The notes beneath the pieces were generated by a model. That model was not told the DNA's origin. It was given only the letters and a program-made list of their open reading frames with translations, and made no database searches. From Boswellia sacra (Eukaryota > Streptophyta > Magnoliopsida > Sapindales > Burseraceae): a stretch of DNA of 64,000 nucleotides. Of this stretch, positions 1-11,283 are shown one piece after another; the stretch's first letter is position 1; every line of letters begins with the position of its first letter. Position numbers and translations under genes: made by a program. Location: the NCBI GenBank assembly GCA_013180625.2, contig SNVD02008830.1, positions 62,001 to 126,000 of the forward strand, in the 5' to 3' direction.

Positions 1-20
1 TTCTCTCCCATTATCTATCC

Positions 21-479
21 TCAAACACTTGATCCTTTTTTTCCGGATTCAAGTTTCACATGTGCTTTGAAGGCTTTAAATATAAGAAATACATCTGACT
101 TGTTCATGATGACATATACCCAACATCTCCTAGAATAATCATCTACAAACAACATAAAGTAATTTGCTCCTCCTAGAGATGTAACCAGTGATTCCCAAAC
201 ATCAGAATGAATCAAGTCTAGAATAATGGTTCCGCTACATTTCAGTAAACTCTGTTTGCTAATGACATAATGCTCACAGAATGGTAAACTTACAGTTTTA
301 ATTCTGGGAAGCAGTTTTTGATCAGAGAGAATCTTCAAACCCTTTTCGGACATATGGCCAAGTCTTCGATGCCATATCATAGACAATTCTTCTCCAGAAC
401 TAGCAACAACTGTTTCTGCCTTTTGAACAGTTTCTCCATAGAGCATGTATAGGTTAGCAGCAATCTTTTCTGCCTTCAC
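21..479 (-). pseudogene. copia GAG-pre-integrase and integrase N-terminus (fragment)
   Basis: The translation contains WHRRLGHMSEKGLKIL, the HHCC-type pre-integrase motif, followed by LIHSDVWES and FVDDYSRRCWVY, the start of the integrase catalytic core with its first aspartate. The usual CEHC of the zinc motif reads CEHY here, so one zinc ligand is lost. The frame differs from that of the protease upstream (476-805), so the polyprotein is broken by a frameshift. In the family this domain carries out insertion of the cDNA; this copy cannot be functional. Confidence 0.85.
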
Positions 480-805
480 ACCACAAGCGCACCTTTGACA
501 ACCTTCATGGTCCCATTTTTCGTATGGAACTCACATCCAAGGTCATCCAATTGTCCCATCAATTGTAAATTTTTCACACGTCGTATATCTTGGATAATGC
601 AAATCGTACTATCAAACATTTTTACTTTGACGGTTCCAATACCATCAATTTTTAAGGCATGATCGTCACCTATGTACATAGACCCTTCTGAGATAGGCGT
701 ATATTGATAAAACCAATCTCTCCTAGAAGTCATATGCCATGTTGCTGTTGAATCAATTAACCAGATATCAGCAAACCTTTTTTTGTCTTTCGCAACTGTT
801 GTCAC
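476..805 (-). pseudogene. copia aspartic protease (fragment)
   Basis: WLIDSTATWHMT matches the copia protease active-site block, normally D-S-G-A/C-x-x-H-M. Here threonine replaces the glycine after Asp-Ser. The domain continues through the usual beta-rich segment (KIDGIGTVKVKM, then LQLMGQLDDLGCEF). It lies directly upstream, on the minus strand, of the integrase fragment and downstream of the zinc knuckle, as expected. The family role is processing of the Gag-Pol polyprotein. Confidence 0.85.
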
Positions 806-894
806 CTCACTGTATAAGATTTTGCCATCTCCTAAAGTACTTGTTACACAACCCTGAGATCATGAGGACTTAGGTTTTTTTCCTTTGTTGTTTC

Positions 895-1176
895 CCTCTC
901 TATTCTTCTTAAGATGCCAACACTCTTTTTTCACGTGCCCTTACTTTCCACAATGGTAGCATTCAACAAGCTTCCTTCCTTTGGACTTTCCCTTGTTCTG
1001 ATTGTAACTCTCACTGGCACCATGTTCCTTTGATCTCCCTCTGTTGCAGATAAGGCCTTTGCTTGTTGAGAAGTCATTATTCTATCTTTCTTGTTTTTAC
1101 GTCTGCTTTCTTCTTCCAAGACAGTAGCCATAACATCATTAAAGACTAGAGATGACTTCATCGAACCATTTGCCAA
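895..1176 (-). pseudogene. copia gag C-terminus with interrupted zinc knuckle
   Basis: At about 905-955 the minus-strand reading gives CYHCGK, a stop codon, then GHVKKEC: a CCHC zinc knuckle (C-x2-C-x4-H-x4-C) with a TAA inside it. The knuckle normally binds the element's RNA. The stretch before it is lysine- and arginine-rich, as is usual for the end of gag. The stop shows that gag-pol read-through is no longer possible. Confidence 0.75.
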
Positions 1177-1307
1177 GTTAAGGATGAGATTATCATATGA
1201 ATCAGGTAGGCTCTAAAGTAGAAGCTCAGCACATTCCTTCTCTTCTATGTTATGCTCCATCATTGAGAGCTGAGGGAATAATGTCTTTAAAGTATTTATA
1301 TAGTCAG

Positions 1308-1574
1308 TCACCGAAGCGGTTTCTGACATATGAAGAGTGTACAGCTTCTTTTTAAGAAAATTTTGTTGTGTAAAGATTTGGCTTCATATAGGCTTGTTAA
1401 TATATCCCAAATCTCCTTTGCAGAGTTCAATTCTTGAATACTTGATAGCACTTCATCTGCAACTGCTAGATGTAAACTTGCCATCGTATCACCATCCATC
1501 TTCTCCCATTTCTTTTCATCTTGCATACTTTCTGGTCTTCCATCAATTGCTTCAAGGTAATTTTCTTTTCTCAA
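1308..1574 (-). pseudogene. copia gag, UBN2-type N-terminal region
   Basis: The translation has the typical copia gag sequence with ATVADEVLSSIQELNSAKEIWDIL-like spacing: an alanine/leucine helix, then AKEIWDILTSLYEAKSL. This is the UBN2/gag-polypeptide family that forms the particle shell. The segment is followed on the minus strand by the zinc-knuckle region. The true start codon lies a little upstream and is not resolved. Confidence 0.8.
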
Positions 1575-1962
1575 GATGGCTTTTTTTTTTTATTTTTCAT
1601 AGCTCAAAGTTGTTTCCGTCGAACTTCTCTATCTTAAATTCGGTTGTCATTTGTCTTGCAGTGAACAATATCATACATGTAAACAGTACCTTTGAATAGT
1701 ATTATATATGTGAACTATTATAATATCCGTATATGTACACTACTGCTAAACAGTAATCAGGAATAGTAGTAAGTGCTGGTATGATTTAATATACACCATA
1801 AAAGCTTCCAAGAAAGACTGGAGGGGTCACAAGCAGTCCCACTTAAAATCCAGTCTCCTTCGACTCTTATCGTCTTTTTGATAAAGCTTTCATAGATATA
1901 TATATATAACCATACAAGTAACCACTCACTGCCCTAGTCCTTGGCTCTACCTTGGCAACCTG

Positions 1963-1974
1963 GCTCTAATACCA
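1963..1974 (-). other. copia primer-binding site (tRNA-iMet type)
   Basis: The minus strand reads TGGTATTAGAGC, one mismatch from TGGTATCAGAGC, the complement of the initiator-methionine tRNA 3' end used by most plant copia elements. It sits one base after the LTR end (CTAACA on the minus strand), exactly where a primer-binding site belongs. Confidence 0.85.
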
Positions 1975-1975
1975 C

Positions 1976-2682
1976 TGTTAGGAGATTGAGCATTCCCATC
2001 GCAGCTCAAATAAAAGAAAAGAAACAAATTGTTATGTTAGAAATAACAATTTGGGTGGCACTACCTTCCACAATAAATAAAATAGACAATTTAGGCGGCT
2101 TAGCCTTCCACAGTAAATAAATTAAAGGCAATAAAGAAAAATAAAGGCACAAAAATTTAACGTGGTAAAACCCTCAATTTGAGGGAAACTTCCACGAGAC
2201 AAGACCGAAAATATTTTACTATGAAGAAAATATTTTAGTCTCTCTCACAATTAGTGTAGAGTTCCAAAAATATATATATATTACAAATTTTAGAAACTAT
2301 GCCTAAGGGTATTTGAGTAATTTCATTTGAATTTAATGGGTTTTAGGCCATGAAGTAGCTATAAAATTATGTTTAAGTGAATGAGATTTGGGTTGGATTA
2401 TAGTTGTGGGCTTGTGTTAGAATTGGGTAAGAATTAGATGGGCTTGGATTAAAAATAAGTGAATTTAGGCCCATGGGTTAAGGCCTAGTATATATAAGAG
2501 ATATTAGGGTTCCAAATAGACAATTTTTCTTCATTTTTGTTATAGAAGAGGAGAGGCTTATGGGCTGAAGGGAGAGATAGGGAAGAAGAAGAAGAAAAAG
2601 AAAAAGGAAGAGAAAGAGAAGAAAAGAAGAGAAAAATCAAAGAGGTGTATAGGCTTGGAAATCAAGTAGGAGTTTTCTAACA
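1976..2682 (-). repeat. copia 5' LTR (outer end tentative)
   Basis: The LTR abuts the primer-binding site with TGTTAGGAG on the plus strand. A CTAACA at 2,677-2,682 gives matching 6-bp inverted termini. The part at 1,976-2,290 looks like U5/R, with a minus-strand TATA run near 2,270-2,282. Positions 2,300-2,680 instead look like a plus-strand promoter: GGCCCATGGG near 2,468, TATATAAG near 2,491 and a purine-rich leader. The LTR may therefore really end near 2,290. The other LTR is outside the window, so the end cannot be checked here. Confidence 0.5.
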
Positions 2683-2948
2683 CTATACTTAAATTTTATT
2701 ATTTATTTTTGTTGTTCTTGATTGATATGTGCTGCAATACATGTGATTTATTATTAAATTGATTGTTTGTTACTTGGATGATGATTTACTTGTGAAATTT
2801 TATACTTGTGAAGGAGATGTTATTCTTGATGGAAGTTGTGATCCATGTGACTGTTCTATGTTCTTTGAGCTACTGTATTTTTCTGGAATGTGATTTATGT
2901 AATTTCTCTTTTGTTTGGGAAAATAGATATATTAAGCTGTAAATAGCC

Positions 2949-3415
2949 ACTGATTTCACTAAATTTGGATTTAAAATGAAATTTTGGTGAATTTTTGAAA
3001 TTGGAGGTTGAAATCTGGAAATTGTACTGTTCATCCGACAGACTTGAACATTTTTGCAAATCAGTATCTTGTGAGACTAGTTTTGAGAAATCCAATTTTT
3101 TTTTTGAAAATTAGAATGTCAACTTTAATTTAGCACTAGTTTCACTAAATTTGGATTTAAAATGAAATTTTGGTGAATTTTTGAAATTGGAGGTTGAAAT
3201 CTGGAAATGATACTGTTCAGTAGACAGACCTGAGATTTTTCACAATTCTGTAACTTTTGAAAAAGGTTTAGGGCAATAAAAATTTTTTTTTGAGAATTAG
3301 ACATATCAAGCTTTAATTTAGCACTAGCTTCACAGAATTTGGATTTAAAATGAAATTTTGGTGAATTTTTGAATATGAAAGTCGAAATCTGGAAATTGCA
3401 TTATTCACCTGAGGG
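2949..3415. repeat. Tandem repeat, three copies of about 186 bp
   Basis: Three head-to-tail copies start near 2,949, 3,134 and 3,321. Each contains the core ATTTGGATTTAAAATGAAAT followed by TTTTGGTGAATTTTTGAA and then a GTTGAAATCTGGAAAT block. The third copy is the most diverged. No coding potential is seen. Such repeats are common in untranslated regions of large gypsy elements, but no flanking element was identified. The interval 2,683-2,948 is AT-rich with nothing recognised. Confidence 0.85.
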
Positions 3416-3499
3416 GCTTAAATATTTTCACAAATCTGTATTTATTATAGGTTAATTATGTAATATTTGTATCTTTAGCTCATAATACAAATCAGGTTT

Positions 3500-4290
3500 T
3501 AAAATTCGGGTTTTGTGCAATCGGGTTTGAGATCGGGTTTAATTCATGTAACTGAATATAACCCGACCCGATCAAATAACAAAGCTAAAACAAGCAACCT
3601 GTCAAAACGCTCGACAAAACTCGATGAGCTCGATAGCGCTCGACACGACTTGACATGTAAGTGTCGAATATCTGATTTATCATCCAACACTCGATGTCTT
3701 CGAAAATAGACTGATAATAAGTGTCGGTTGTGAAGTCTTCAAAAATAGACTGATACCGAGTGTCGGTTGTGAATCCGATACGACTCGACATGTAAGTTTC
3801 GAATGTCGGATGATGCATCATCACTCGACATGTAGTGTGCATCATCCGACACTCGATATCGATCTATTTTGGAAGGCATCTCCGACACTCGACACTTACA
3901 CTCGACATACTTACACTCGACATGTAAGTGTCGAGTGTCGGATTATGCATCATCGAGTGTCAGATGCATCATCAGACAGTCGATATCTTCGAAAATAGAT
4001 CGATATCGAGTGTCGGTTGTGAATCCGACATGACTCGACAAGTAGGTGTCAAGTGTCGGATGATCGTGTCGAGCTCTATCGAGTTTTACCGAGCGTTTTG
4101 GCAGGTTGCTTGTTTAATATGATGCATGACCCGACAGACCCAACCAACTCGACCAACTCGATCATTCGGATTATATATCGAGTCCTATACTTCGGAAACC
4201 CGATTTCGGGTATAAAATGGCGAACCCGATCATGTATCGGGTCGTGTCGGGTTGGGCAAAACCTGACCCGACCCGTGCACACCCCTAAGT
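3500..4290. repeat. Palindromic CGAGTGTCG array inside a hAT-like G-rich element
   Basis: The centre (about 3,588-4,115) is a large imperfect palindrome. One edge reads CAAGCAACCTGTCAAAACGC and the other reads its near inverse, GCGTTTTGGCAGGTTGCTTG, with dozens of CTCGACACTCGAC-type units between them. The outer part is rich in CGGGT units and ends at 4,262-4,287 in ACCCGACCCGTGCACACCCC, the shape of plant hAT-type termini (TAGGGGTGTGCACGGGT). The border AAAACGCTCGAC is shared with the big MULE at 15,250 and 26,590. This looks like a non-autonomous element with MULE-type subterminal repeats lodged in a hAT-like one. Confidence 0.65.
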
Positions 4291-5024
4291 TAAACAAATA
4301 AATTTTCTATAAAAAGATACTTAGAACTACTACAAGAAAACTTTTACTTCAAAGAAAATAAAATGCATATTAATTGCTTTTTTGTAGCATTTTCTTGAAT
4401 AAAAATGATAAGAAAAGAAATTAGGAATCTCATTACAATTTTTAAAAAAAATGATGTTTTTAGAAAATATTAGTCACCTTTCCATGGAGAGGTTCTGAAG
4501 GGCTTTTTTTTTGAAATTTAAAAATTTTGCACCTGTTCCTTGTAATATTTTAAAAAATCGAGGATGTCACGTATTTGAAAAGTTTCGATAGAGGGGATGT
4601 TTTATCACTAACTTGTAATCATTAATTTTAATCAATCTAATTATTAAAATAATTGATAAGGTGATACCATTAAATATAATTTATTGATTTTTAAATATTT
4701 ATCTCCAACCAAAAAATTACAAAATACACTTATAAAAACATAGAACAATTTCATAATTTTTAAACCCTCTTATATTTTCAAAGAAATCCCTTTTTTTTTT
4801 TTTTTACATATAGCGAATAATAATATCCCTCACGAGGTCAGCGGCAAAGGTCCACTGCAAATACTTAACGGAGCACTAACGGAGGTTTTCAAACATAGTG
4901 AAGGTCGGTAATGTTTTTAAAAGTTGAGGGTGTATATTTGATTTTGTATCAGAGTATGAGACCCAATTAGAATTTTCACTTCATAAAAGCACTTTCTTTG
5001 TTTTGAATGGGCGCATCCTCAAGC
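4291..5024. other. AT-rich intergenic stretch
   Basis: No open frame with recognisable motifs, no RNA gene and no repeat structure was seen, only homopolymer runs such as the T tract near 4,793-4,804. It is the host-side flank of the nested insertion stack that begins at about 5,025. Confidence 0.6.
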
Positions 5025-5070
5025 TAAGGATGGCAATGGGGCGGGGCGGGGCGGGGCAGAGGTGGGGGAC

Positions 5071-7208
5071 TGTAATGCCCCAAAACCGAAACACAAATAT
5101 TGCTAATATGCTTGGATATTACTAACAATAAACCTCTAAATAAAAACTTCAATAAGTCTTCTTATTAGGAAATAAGGAACATAATAACAAATTTAATATC
5201 TCTCTACGTCAAAACAGGGTCTCATAATCTAAAGTTTCAGACAAAATTATTAAAATAAAAGGGGATTTTCTTATTGCATAATTTCAAAAATGAAATAAAG
5301 TCTCGACATCAACCATCAAGCCCAACCACTCTTCCGCTGCGCTACTCTGATAAAATGTTAGAGACAAGGGGTGAACCGTCAACTCGGTAAGTAAAATCAT
5401 ACACAATCATTTAGTATCTTAAAACAATTATAAAATCATCATAAAATTCATAGTTTAATACTTCAATTCCAAAAATCATATCTTGCCAAAAACATAGTCA
5501 TAAGCATTTGTAACATTTAAGATCGAAGAAATCATTCATAATCATTAAAGATTATAAAATATTTATCGACTCATGTCACATAGTGTCACTCGTAATCCCG
5601 GTGACCCGGCCCAGAAATATGTCACTTGTAATCCCGGTGACCCGGCTAGAAATCAGGCAATATGTCACCTGTAATCCCGGTGACTCGGCCCAAAAATATG
5701 TCACCTGTAATCCCCGTGACCCGGTCAGAAAGTCGTGTGCACACTAATACCACAACTGGGTTCAGAATTCATAACAGTATTCAGATATTATGGACAATGA
5801 GTTAAAACATTTCAAAAACCATTGCAAATAACACGATACTCAAAGTACATATACTAATAACTTTTCGTAGATAATAATAAGTTCGTCAAAATATCAAGCT
5901 TTTAAAAAAAAAGTCAAGAAAAAGATTAATAAATATTCTGATTTTGTAAAAGTAGTTTATTAAAAGTTCCTTTCACTAAAATGGTTTTTAACATGAAAAC
6001 GATTTTTGAGAATCAATTTAAAAGCTTTGTTAAAACTCTAATTCCGTAATTTATATTCTAAAACAAAAAATAATTTATTTAATATCACATAAAAATATTT
6101 TCTAACATAGTAAGAACACGTTACACTTTAATCACAGTACATGTATGATGTTACTTACCTTGATCGATCCAAAAAGAGAAATATCCTAGGTCCTACTCAT
6201 CCAATGATTGTCCTAAGATATAACCAGAAAATATTTTAACAAAGTTATAAACTCAACACCTAAAATATGCTATAAAATTCTCTTAAAATTTCTTAAACAA
6301 ACTATTCTGCCTAAGTCTCATTTCCTAAATAGAGATGATTCCAAAAATTTTAGAAATTTATATCTTAATCCGATTAACCAAAGATTTTTCAGAGGTGAAC
6401 TAGACACATAAATTATTTAATTAAAAATTTCTCAAAGGAATTTACGACCAGAAACTATTTTTAAATGATTTTCATTTTCTACCGGTAAATTCTGTTTAGA
6501 ATTTCTAGACTAAGAGGTTTCAAATTCAAAATTTCATAACAATTATTCTACATGTTGATAAATCCCAAAAATTTACAGAAACATATATATCATCTTCAAA
6601 AAGTAACATATAAAATTTGAGAAATTTTTTACTCCTCTAGCATATGAAAAAAAGTTTTGAAATTTGCAATATCCAGAAACCACAATATTTTCCAGGATTT
6701 CAACAAAAAGTTCAAAAATTCGTAATAAATTGAAATCTTGATATTTTCTTCTGAAATAAAATCATACACCTTCATATTTATGTCTATAACAACATATAAA
6801 AAGACCAGACTAAAACTCGGTTTTTGAAGCTCTTAATAAATTCGAAAATCATGAACTGTTCCTTAAACCTCTATAGAAATCCCAGTATAAATCTAGGCAA
6901 CAATAATTTCTAGTAATTAATCATGCTATCTAACTAAAGGGAATACAATCTTACCTTGAATTTCTTTGAGTTTCAAAGCCTCCACCTACATTTTATATTT
7001 AAAACCCTAATTTTGATGTCATAATAATGTGTATATATATAGACTAGATGAGGTGAAAATATTTCAAAAGAGATAAAACTCAACCACTATTAATCTCTTC
7101 CAATTTAAATCTAATTAAAACTCTTTTTTTTTATTATTATTATCATTATCTTTGACTAACTCCCGTAATGACTTATATAGCCCTATCAAAAAAATTACGG
7201 TTGTTACA
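5071..7208 (-). repeat. Gypsy 3' LTR (2,138 bp)
   Basis: This is the full-length copy. It matches the split right LTR over its length, for example at the paired phrases ATTCATAACAGTATTCAGAT (about 5,769 and 41,633). Positions 5,575-5,745 hold four short tandem units built on TGTCACCTGTAATCCCGGTG; the counterpart at 41,401-41,605 has an extra unit. It contains no coding capacity. Confidence 0.9.
5575..5745. repeat. Short tandem repeat in the gypsy LTR (about 40-60 bp units)
   Basis: Repeats of TGTCAC(C/T)(T/C)GTAATCCCGGTGACCCGGCC occur four times here and about five times at 41,401-41,605 in the other LTR. Copy number therefore changed after the element inserted. Confidence 0.85.
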
Positions 7209-7475
7209 TTCTCCCCCCTTAACAAAATTTCGTCCTCGAAATTTGATGCATATCTCAACTTCCTTAGTCTTGAGTCTTTGGCTTCTTTGCTTGACTATTG
7301 TCTACCTGATTACTAGTGTTCAAGTCTCTCCTTTTTAGGTAATCCTTAATCGTGAGTCCCAATGTTCTAGGTTTCTAAGATCTAAAGAAAACTTATCATC
7401 TTCGATTTATGTCACTACTTTCTATCGACATTTTATAGTCTACAAAATCATATACCTAAGCTCTGGTACCATAAT
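7209..7475 (-). other. Interior of the reduced gypsy element: polypurine tract and primer-binding site
   Basis: On the minus strand 7,209-7,222 reads as the purine tract AAGGGGGGAGAA next to the 3' LTR. Positions 7,462-7,474 read TATGGTACCAGAGC, close to the tRNA-iMet primer-binding site TGGTATCAGAGC. Between them lies only about 250 bp with no reading frame. The replication signals are kept while all protein-coding sequence is gone, as in non-autonomous LARD- or TRIM-like derivatives. Confidence 0.8.
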
Positions 7476-7893
7476 TGTAATGCCCCAAAACCGAAACAAA
7501 AATATTGCTAATATGCTTGGACATTACTAACAATAAACCTCTAAAAAAAACTTTAATAAGTCTTCATATTCTTATTAGGAAATAGGGAACATAACAACAA
7601 ATTTAATATCTCTCTACGTCAAAACAAAGTCTAATAATCTAAAATTTCAGACACAATTATTAAAATAAAATGGCATCTTCTTATTGCATAATTCCAAAAA
7701 TGAAATAAAGCCTCAACAACAACCATCAAGCCCAACCACTCTTCCGCTGCGGTACTCTGATAAAATGTTAGAGACGAGGGGTGAGCCGTCAACTCGGTAA
7801 GTAAAATCATACACAACCATTTAGTATCTTAAAACAATTATAAAAACATCATAAAATTCATAGTTTAATACTTCAATTCTAAAAATCATATCT
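7476..7893 (-). repeat. Gypsy 5' LTR, left piece
   Basis: This piece matches 5,071-5,490 of the left LTR and stops at AAAAATCATATCT, where the LINE inserted. It continues at 41,302. Confidence 0.9.
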
Positions 7894-7946
7894 TTTTTTT
7901 TTTGGAAAAATTACTATTTACACAAAAAGAAAAACAAAAGTACAAT

Positions 7947-9315
7947 TGACACATCCGAAAAAGGATTGTCTCCCAAGTATAGAAGTGTCAAAGTAATAAA
8001 ACCCGGTGAGACCAGGGTCGATCCACGAGGAATGAGATTTTAGCGCTACAAATTATAAGCTAAGCAAATACGATATGATGATTCATAGATATGACAAGAT
8101 AATATGAACAATAGATGAGAATAATTAAAATACGCAAGAAATTAACACAATAATAATGATAGCTAAGGTTAGAGGATCCGCCCTTTGATAATTCAAATAA
8201 GGATAAACAACCCATTTTAGTTATATGAATTATATTTGCTTCGTTACCAATATTTATACCACTTCTTGTAAATAGGTTCAAGCATCCAATGTCCCAATCA
8301 TCATATGTCTACAACAAATCAAGGTTCCTAACTAGATTCGTATCGGTAAGGAAGAACCATACGGCATCTAGAAAAGATCCAAGCATTTGATGTGCCAAGG
8401 ATTGTCGACAATGGATCCAGACCTCCACTTTACGAGTGGTGTCAAGATTGATTAAGAACATAAATATAAATCATATAAAATAAACAACACAAAATTATGA
8501 CAATTAAGCACATATCAAAGGGTTAGAGAATCCTTACTCTTATATCAAAGGTTTTACCCTTTCACCTTAGCAAGAGAGAAATTAGAAAGACATTATAAGA
8601 GAAAGAAAAGAAATTGCAAGAAAAAGAAGATTTATTAATAGCATAAACATACAAGAGACAAACACAATACAGGATCCCAGCAAGACCAAGATGTTCCAGG
8701 CAAGGCCAAGATGCCTTAATGGATCACAAGGCACCTCTATTTATAGATACATTCAGAGGCAAACTTATCAAATTATAAAGAAATAATTGTCAAATATTAG
8801 ATGCACGAACTTTGACAATTGGGGTAATTAGGTGAACCGACTTTGACCACTGATTTTGACATTGAATTTTTGAGAAATTTAATCACATGTCTTCATGAAA
8901 GTCATAGATATTTCTCTCACTTTCTAGAACATCTTGATTCATACAATTTGGATACGTATCTTGAGAGATATGATCAAAATACTGAGGCATGATCAAGTTG
9001 GGTCGAATCTACAAATGGGCTCACTTCAAGCCCAATTTTGGTCCATTAAGAGTCCGAATTTAATGATGCTTGTGAAATGCAATCTTGTAGATAATTGAAT
9101 TCACCTTCCAAAACATTAAAAATTACACCATTTTGATCTATAAATAGAAAGTTATACCCAATTTACCAAACCTATATCAGAATCGAAATTAAGAGAAAGT
9201 TAATTCAAATGATGTAAAGACTACAAATATGCTTAAGTTGAGGAATTTAATGACACTATTAATGTAATATGATGAATTAAACTCTTATTAAGCATACATA
9301 TTTAAGTGTTCATCA
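7947..9315 (-). repeat. Athila 3' LTR (1,369 bp)
   Basis: On the plus strand it starts TGACACATCCGAAAAAGG and ends GTGTTCATCA. It is nearly collinear with 39,452-40,812, with small differences such as an extra TTTAC near 8,560. The minus strand carries the polypurine tract GGTTGGGGGGTG at 9,316-9,328, directly upstream of this LTR. Confidence 0.92.
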
Positions 9316-10574
9316 CACCCCCCAACCAGCTTATTGCTAGTCCCTAGCAATTAAAACGTTATTATTTAGAAGTGATTTATGGAATTTTACATCCAAGGTG
9401 GTCATTATTGCACTCTCCTTGATTTTATCCAAATAAACAAACTCTCAACCGATTTTCTTTTAATGACTCATGTACCCTTTAGTCAAGATATCAATAAACC
9501 TTCTTTTTGTGCTCAGTCGACACATGACTATGGGGCTTATTAGGAAGAAGCCATATCGGTTCCAATATTTGTTAAGGCTAACAACTTTAGGTAGGGGGCA
9601 TTCATTTATATATATATATATGTTTTGATTTGAAAGAATGCATCTTTAACCCATGTAGCGAGCCTTAGGCTAATGACTCCCAGACCAGTTGCCCTTAGGG
9701 CATTAGGTGTTAAGACACCCCTTCGAGCTTAACGACTCGGGATGCCGATGCTTTATTTTTACTTAGAAACTTGTAGATAGTGCAATGTTCAATCCTATTA
9801 AGCTTTCTCCTTAATCCATGTAGCGAGCTTTGGGCCAATAGCTCCCAAACCAGTTGGTCTTAGGGTATTAGGTGTTAAGGCACCATTCGGACTTAATTGC
9901 TCGAATTAAGGAGGCTACGAGACCAAACTTATCCACAATTGCTCTCTTTTCTTTCATTTTTTTCATTTTTTTGTTTTTTTCATTTTTTTGTTTTTTTTTA
10001 AACTTTCCCCTTCTTTTTGTTGTTATCCTAAACAAAACAAAAGAACTCAAATATTACAATATTTTATTTTGCCACCCACAATCATGCATCAAGGTATGTG
10101 TGTGTGTGAAAAAAGGTTCATGGATACTTGCTTAACGGGTACATAAGCACACTGTTTATTAAATGGTAAGGTTGTGAGAGTTCATAGATTTAAATAATTC
10201 AAAGTGAAGTGAATAAGACCTCATTGTTATAAAATTCAAAAATCAAAACTAAATAATATCAAGTTAACTAAAATGAGTCCTAAAAAATGCAAAATCAACA
10301 CAAAATGACAAATTGGTTAGAGTGTGTTTCAAGAGTTAAAACTGGCCCTCCCTACTCTGTCATTCCTGACCCAGAATGCGTCTCAAGAGGATTTGAACTC
10401 CTTACACCGCACTCTGAATCTAATTACTAACTCGCTTTTTTTTTTGCGAGAAAAAGAAAATTCAAGACACACTTATGTCTACTATCCTTCCTCCCAAACT
10501 AAATGAAACATTGTCTTCAATGTTTAAATGTAGAGAGATAAAGTATAGGGGACATTACCTGAAGCTTCTATTAT
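9316..10574 (-). other. Athila 3' non-coding region with polypurine tract
   Basis: It starts at the LTR with CACCCCCCAACCAGC, a polypurine tract on the minus strand. No supported coding region is present. It includes the 165-bp-spaced direct repeat listed separately and a T-rich run near 9,955-9,998. Confidence 0.7.
9649..9905. repeat. Direct repeat, two copies of about 95 bp
   Basis: Copies near 9,649 and 9,814 share CCATGTAGCGAGC, GACTCCCAGACCAGTTG (or its variant) and GCATTAGGTGTTAAG-type sequence, about 165 bp apart. They lie in the untranslated 3' part of the Athila element. Confidence 0.8.
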
Positions 10575-10632
10575 TTAAGAGAGATGACCTGAAAGACTCA
10601 TAAAACAAAATAAAATAAAGCACAAGAAAACA

Positions 10633-11283
10633 TTATAAACGGAGATACATATCCAATTTGCATTTTTTGTTTTGCCCTCCTGCCCAATTAATTTGAGTAC
10701 TAGCTGGGTCAGGTTCATACTCAACTTCTTGTAATTTGTCAAGTAGCTCGCTAGTAGAAGTAGCAGAAACAAGGGTCTTTCTCGCCGAATGAGGGATAAA
10801 ATTTTGTTCCACAGCTGCATCAACAAAACTTATCAAAGGATCAAAGAAATTTTTGACATTCAACAAACCTATGGGTTTTTTATGGAGATTCAGTTCGGCC
10901 CAAGAGGCGATTTAAAAAATTTCTTCAAGAGTACCAAAGCCACCTGGTAAAGCAATAAAGGCATCTGAATTGATGAGTATATGTGCCATGCGTTCATGCA
11001 TAGAGGAGACCTGTAACTCCGTCCCAACTGTTTTTTCAACGACGCTTTCTATAGCCAAAGCTTTAGGAATCACTCCTAAAACTTGACTACCTCCTACATG
11101 TGTAGCTGTTGACACACAACCCATTAACCTGAGGCTACCTCCCCCATAAACCACATGAATCTTTCTTTCAGCCAGTAGCCTACCAAGATAATTTGCTACT
11201 TCTACAAACTCCTCACTTTTTCTCGGTCGAGATCCGCAAAATACACATATCCTTTGGATTCGACGTTTTGAAGTTCCCACCAT
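10633..11283 (-). pseudogene. LOG-like: Intronless LOG-like cytokinin riboside 5'-monophosphate phosphoribohydrolase, one in-frame stop
   Basis: Starting at MVGTSKRRIQRICVFCGS, the frame runs about 216 codons and is interrupted only by TAA at 10,912-10,914. Before the stop are VYGGGSLRLMG (usually GGGSVGLMG), LGVIPKAL and the signature ALPGGFGTLEEIF. After it come IASWAELNLHKKPIGLLNV and HSARKTLVSATSTSELLDKL, so nearly the whole family length (about 200-220 aa) is present. LOG enzymes release active cytokinin bases from nucleotides in the cytosol. The usual M-H-x-R-K motif reads MHERMAHIL, so the lysine is lost. Plant LOG genes normally have several introns; none is present, so this looks like a retrocopy picked up by the element. 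A TATA-like TAAATACC lies about 50 bp upstream. Confidence 0.88.

Larger units (their letters stand above)
1..1975 (-). mobile_element. Ty1/copia retrotransposon, 5' half, degenerate
   Basis: On the minus strand the order is PBS, gag, zinc knuckle, protease, integrase N-terminus, which is the Ty1/copia order (integrase before reverse transcriptase). The element runs off the left edge of the window, so its reverse transcriptase and 3' LTR are not visible. Several frame breaks and stops show it is dead. The family call is firm; the lineage within copia was not determined. Confidence 0.9.

Noticed and set aside
3515..4301. Several short open frames in both strands over the CGAGTGTCG palindrome
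   Set aside because: They arise from the repeat; no conserved protein pattern and many overlapping frames.
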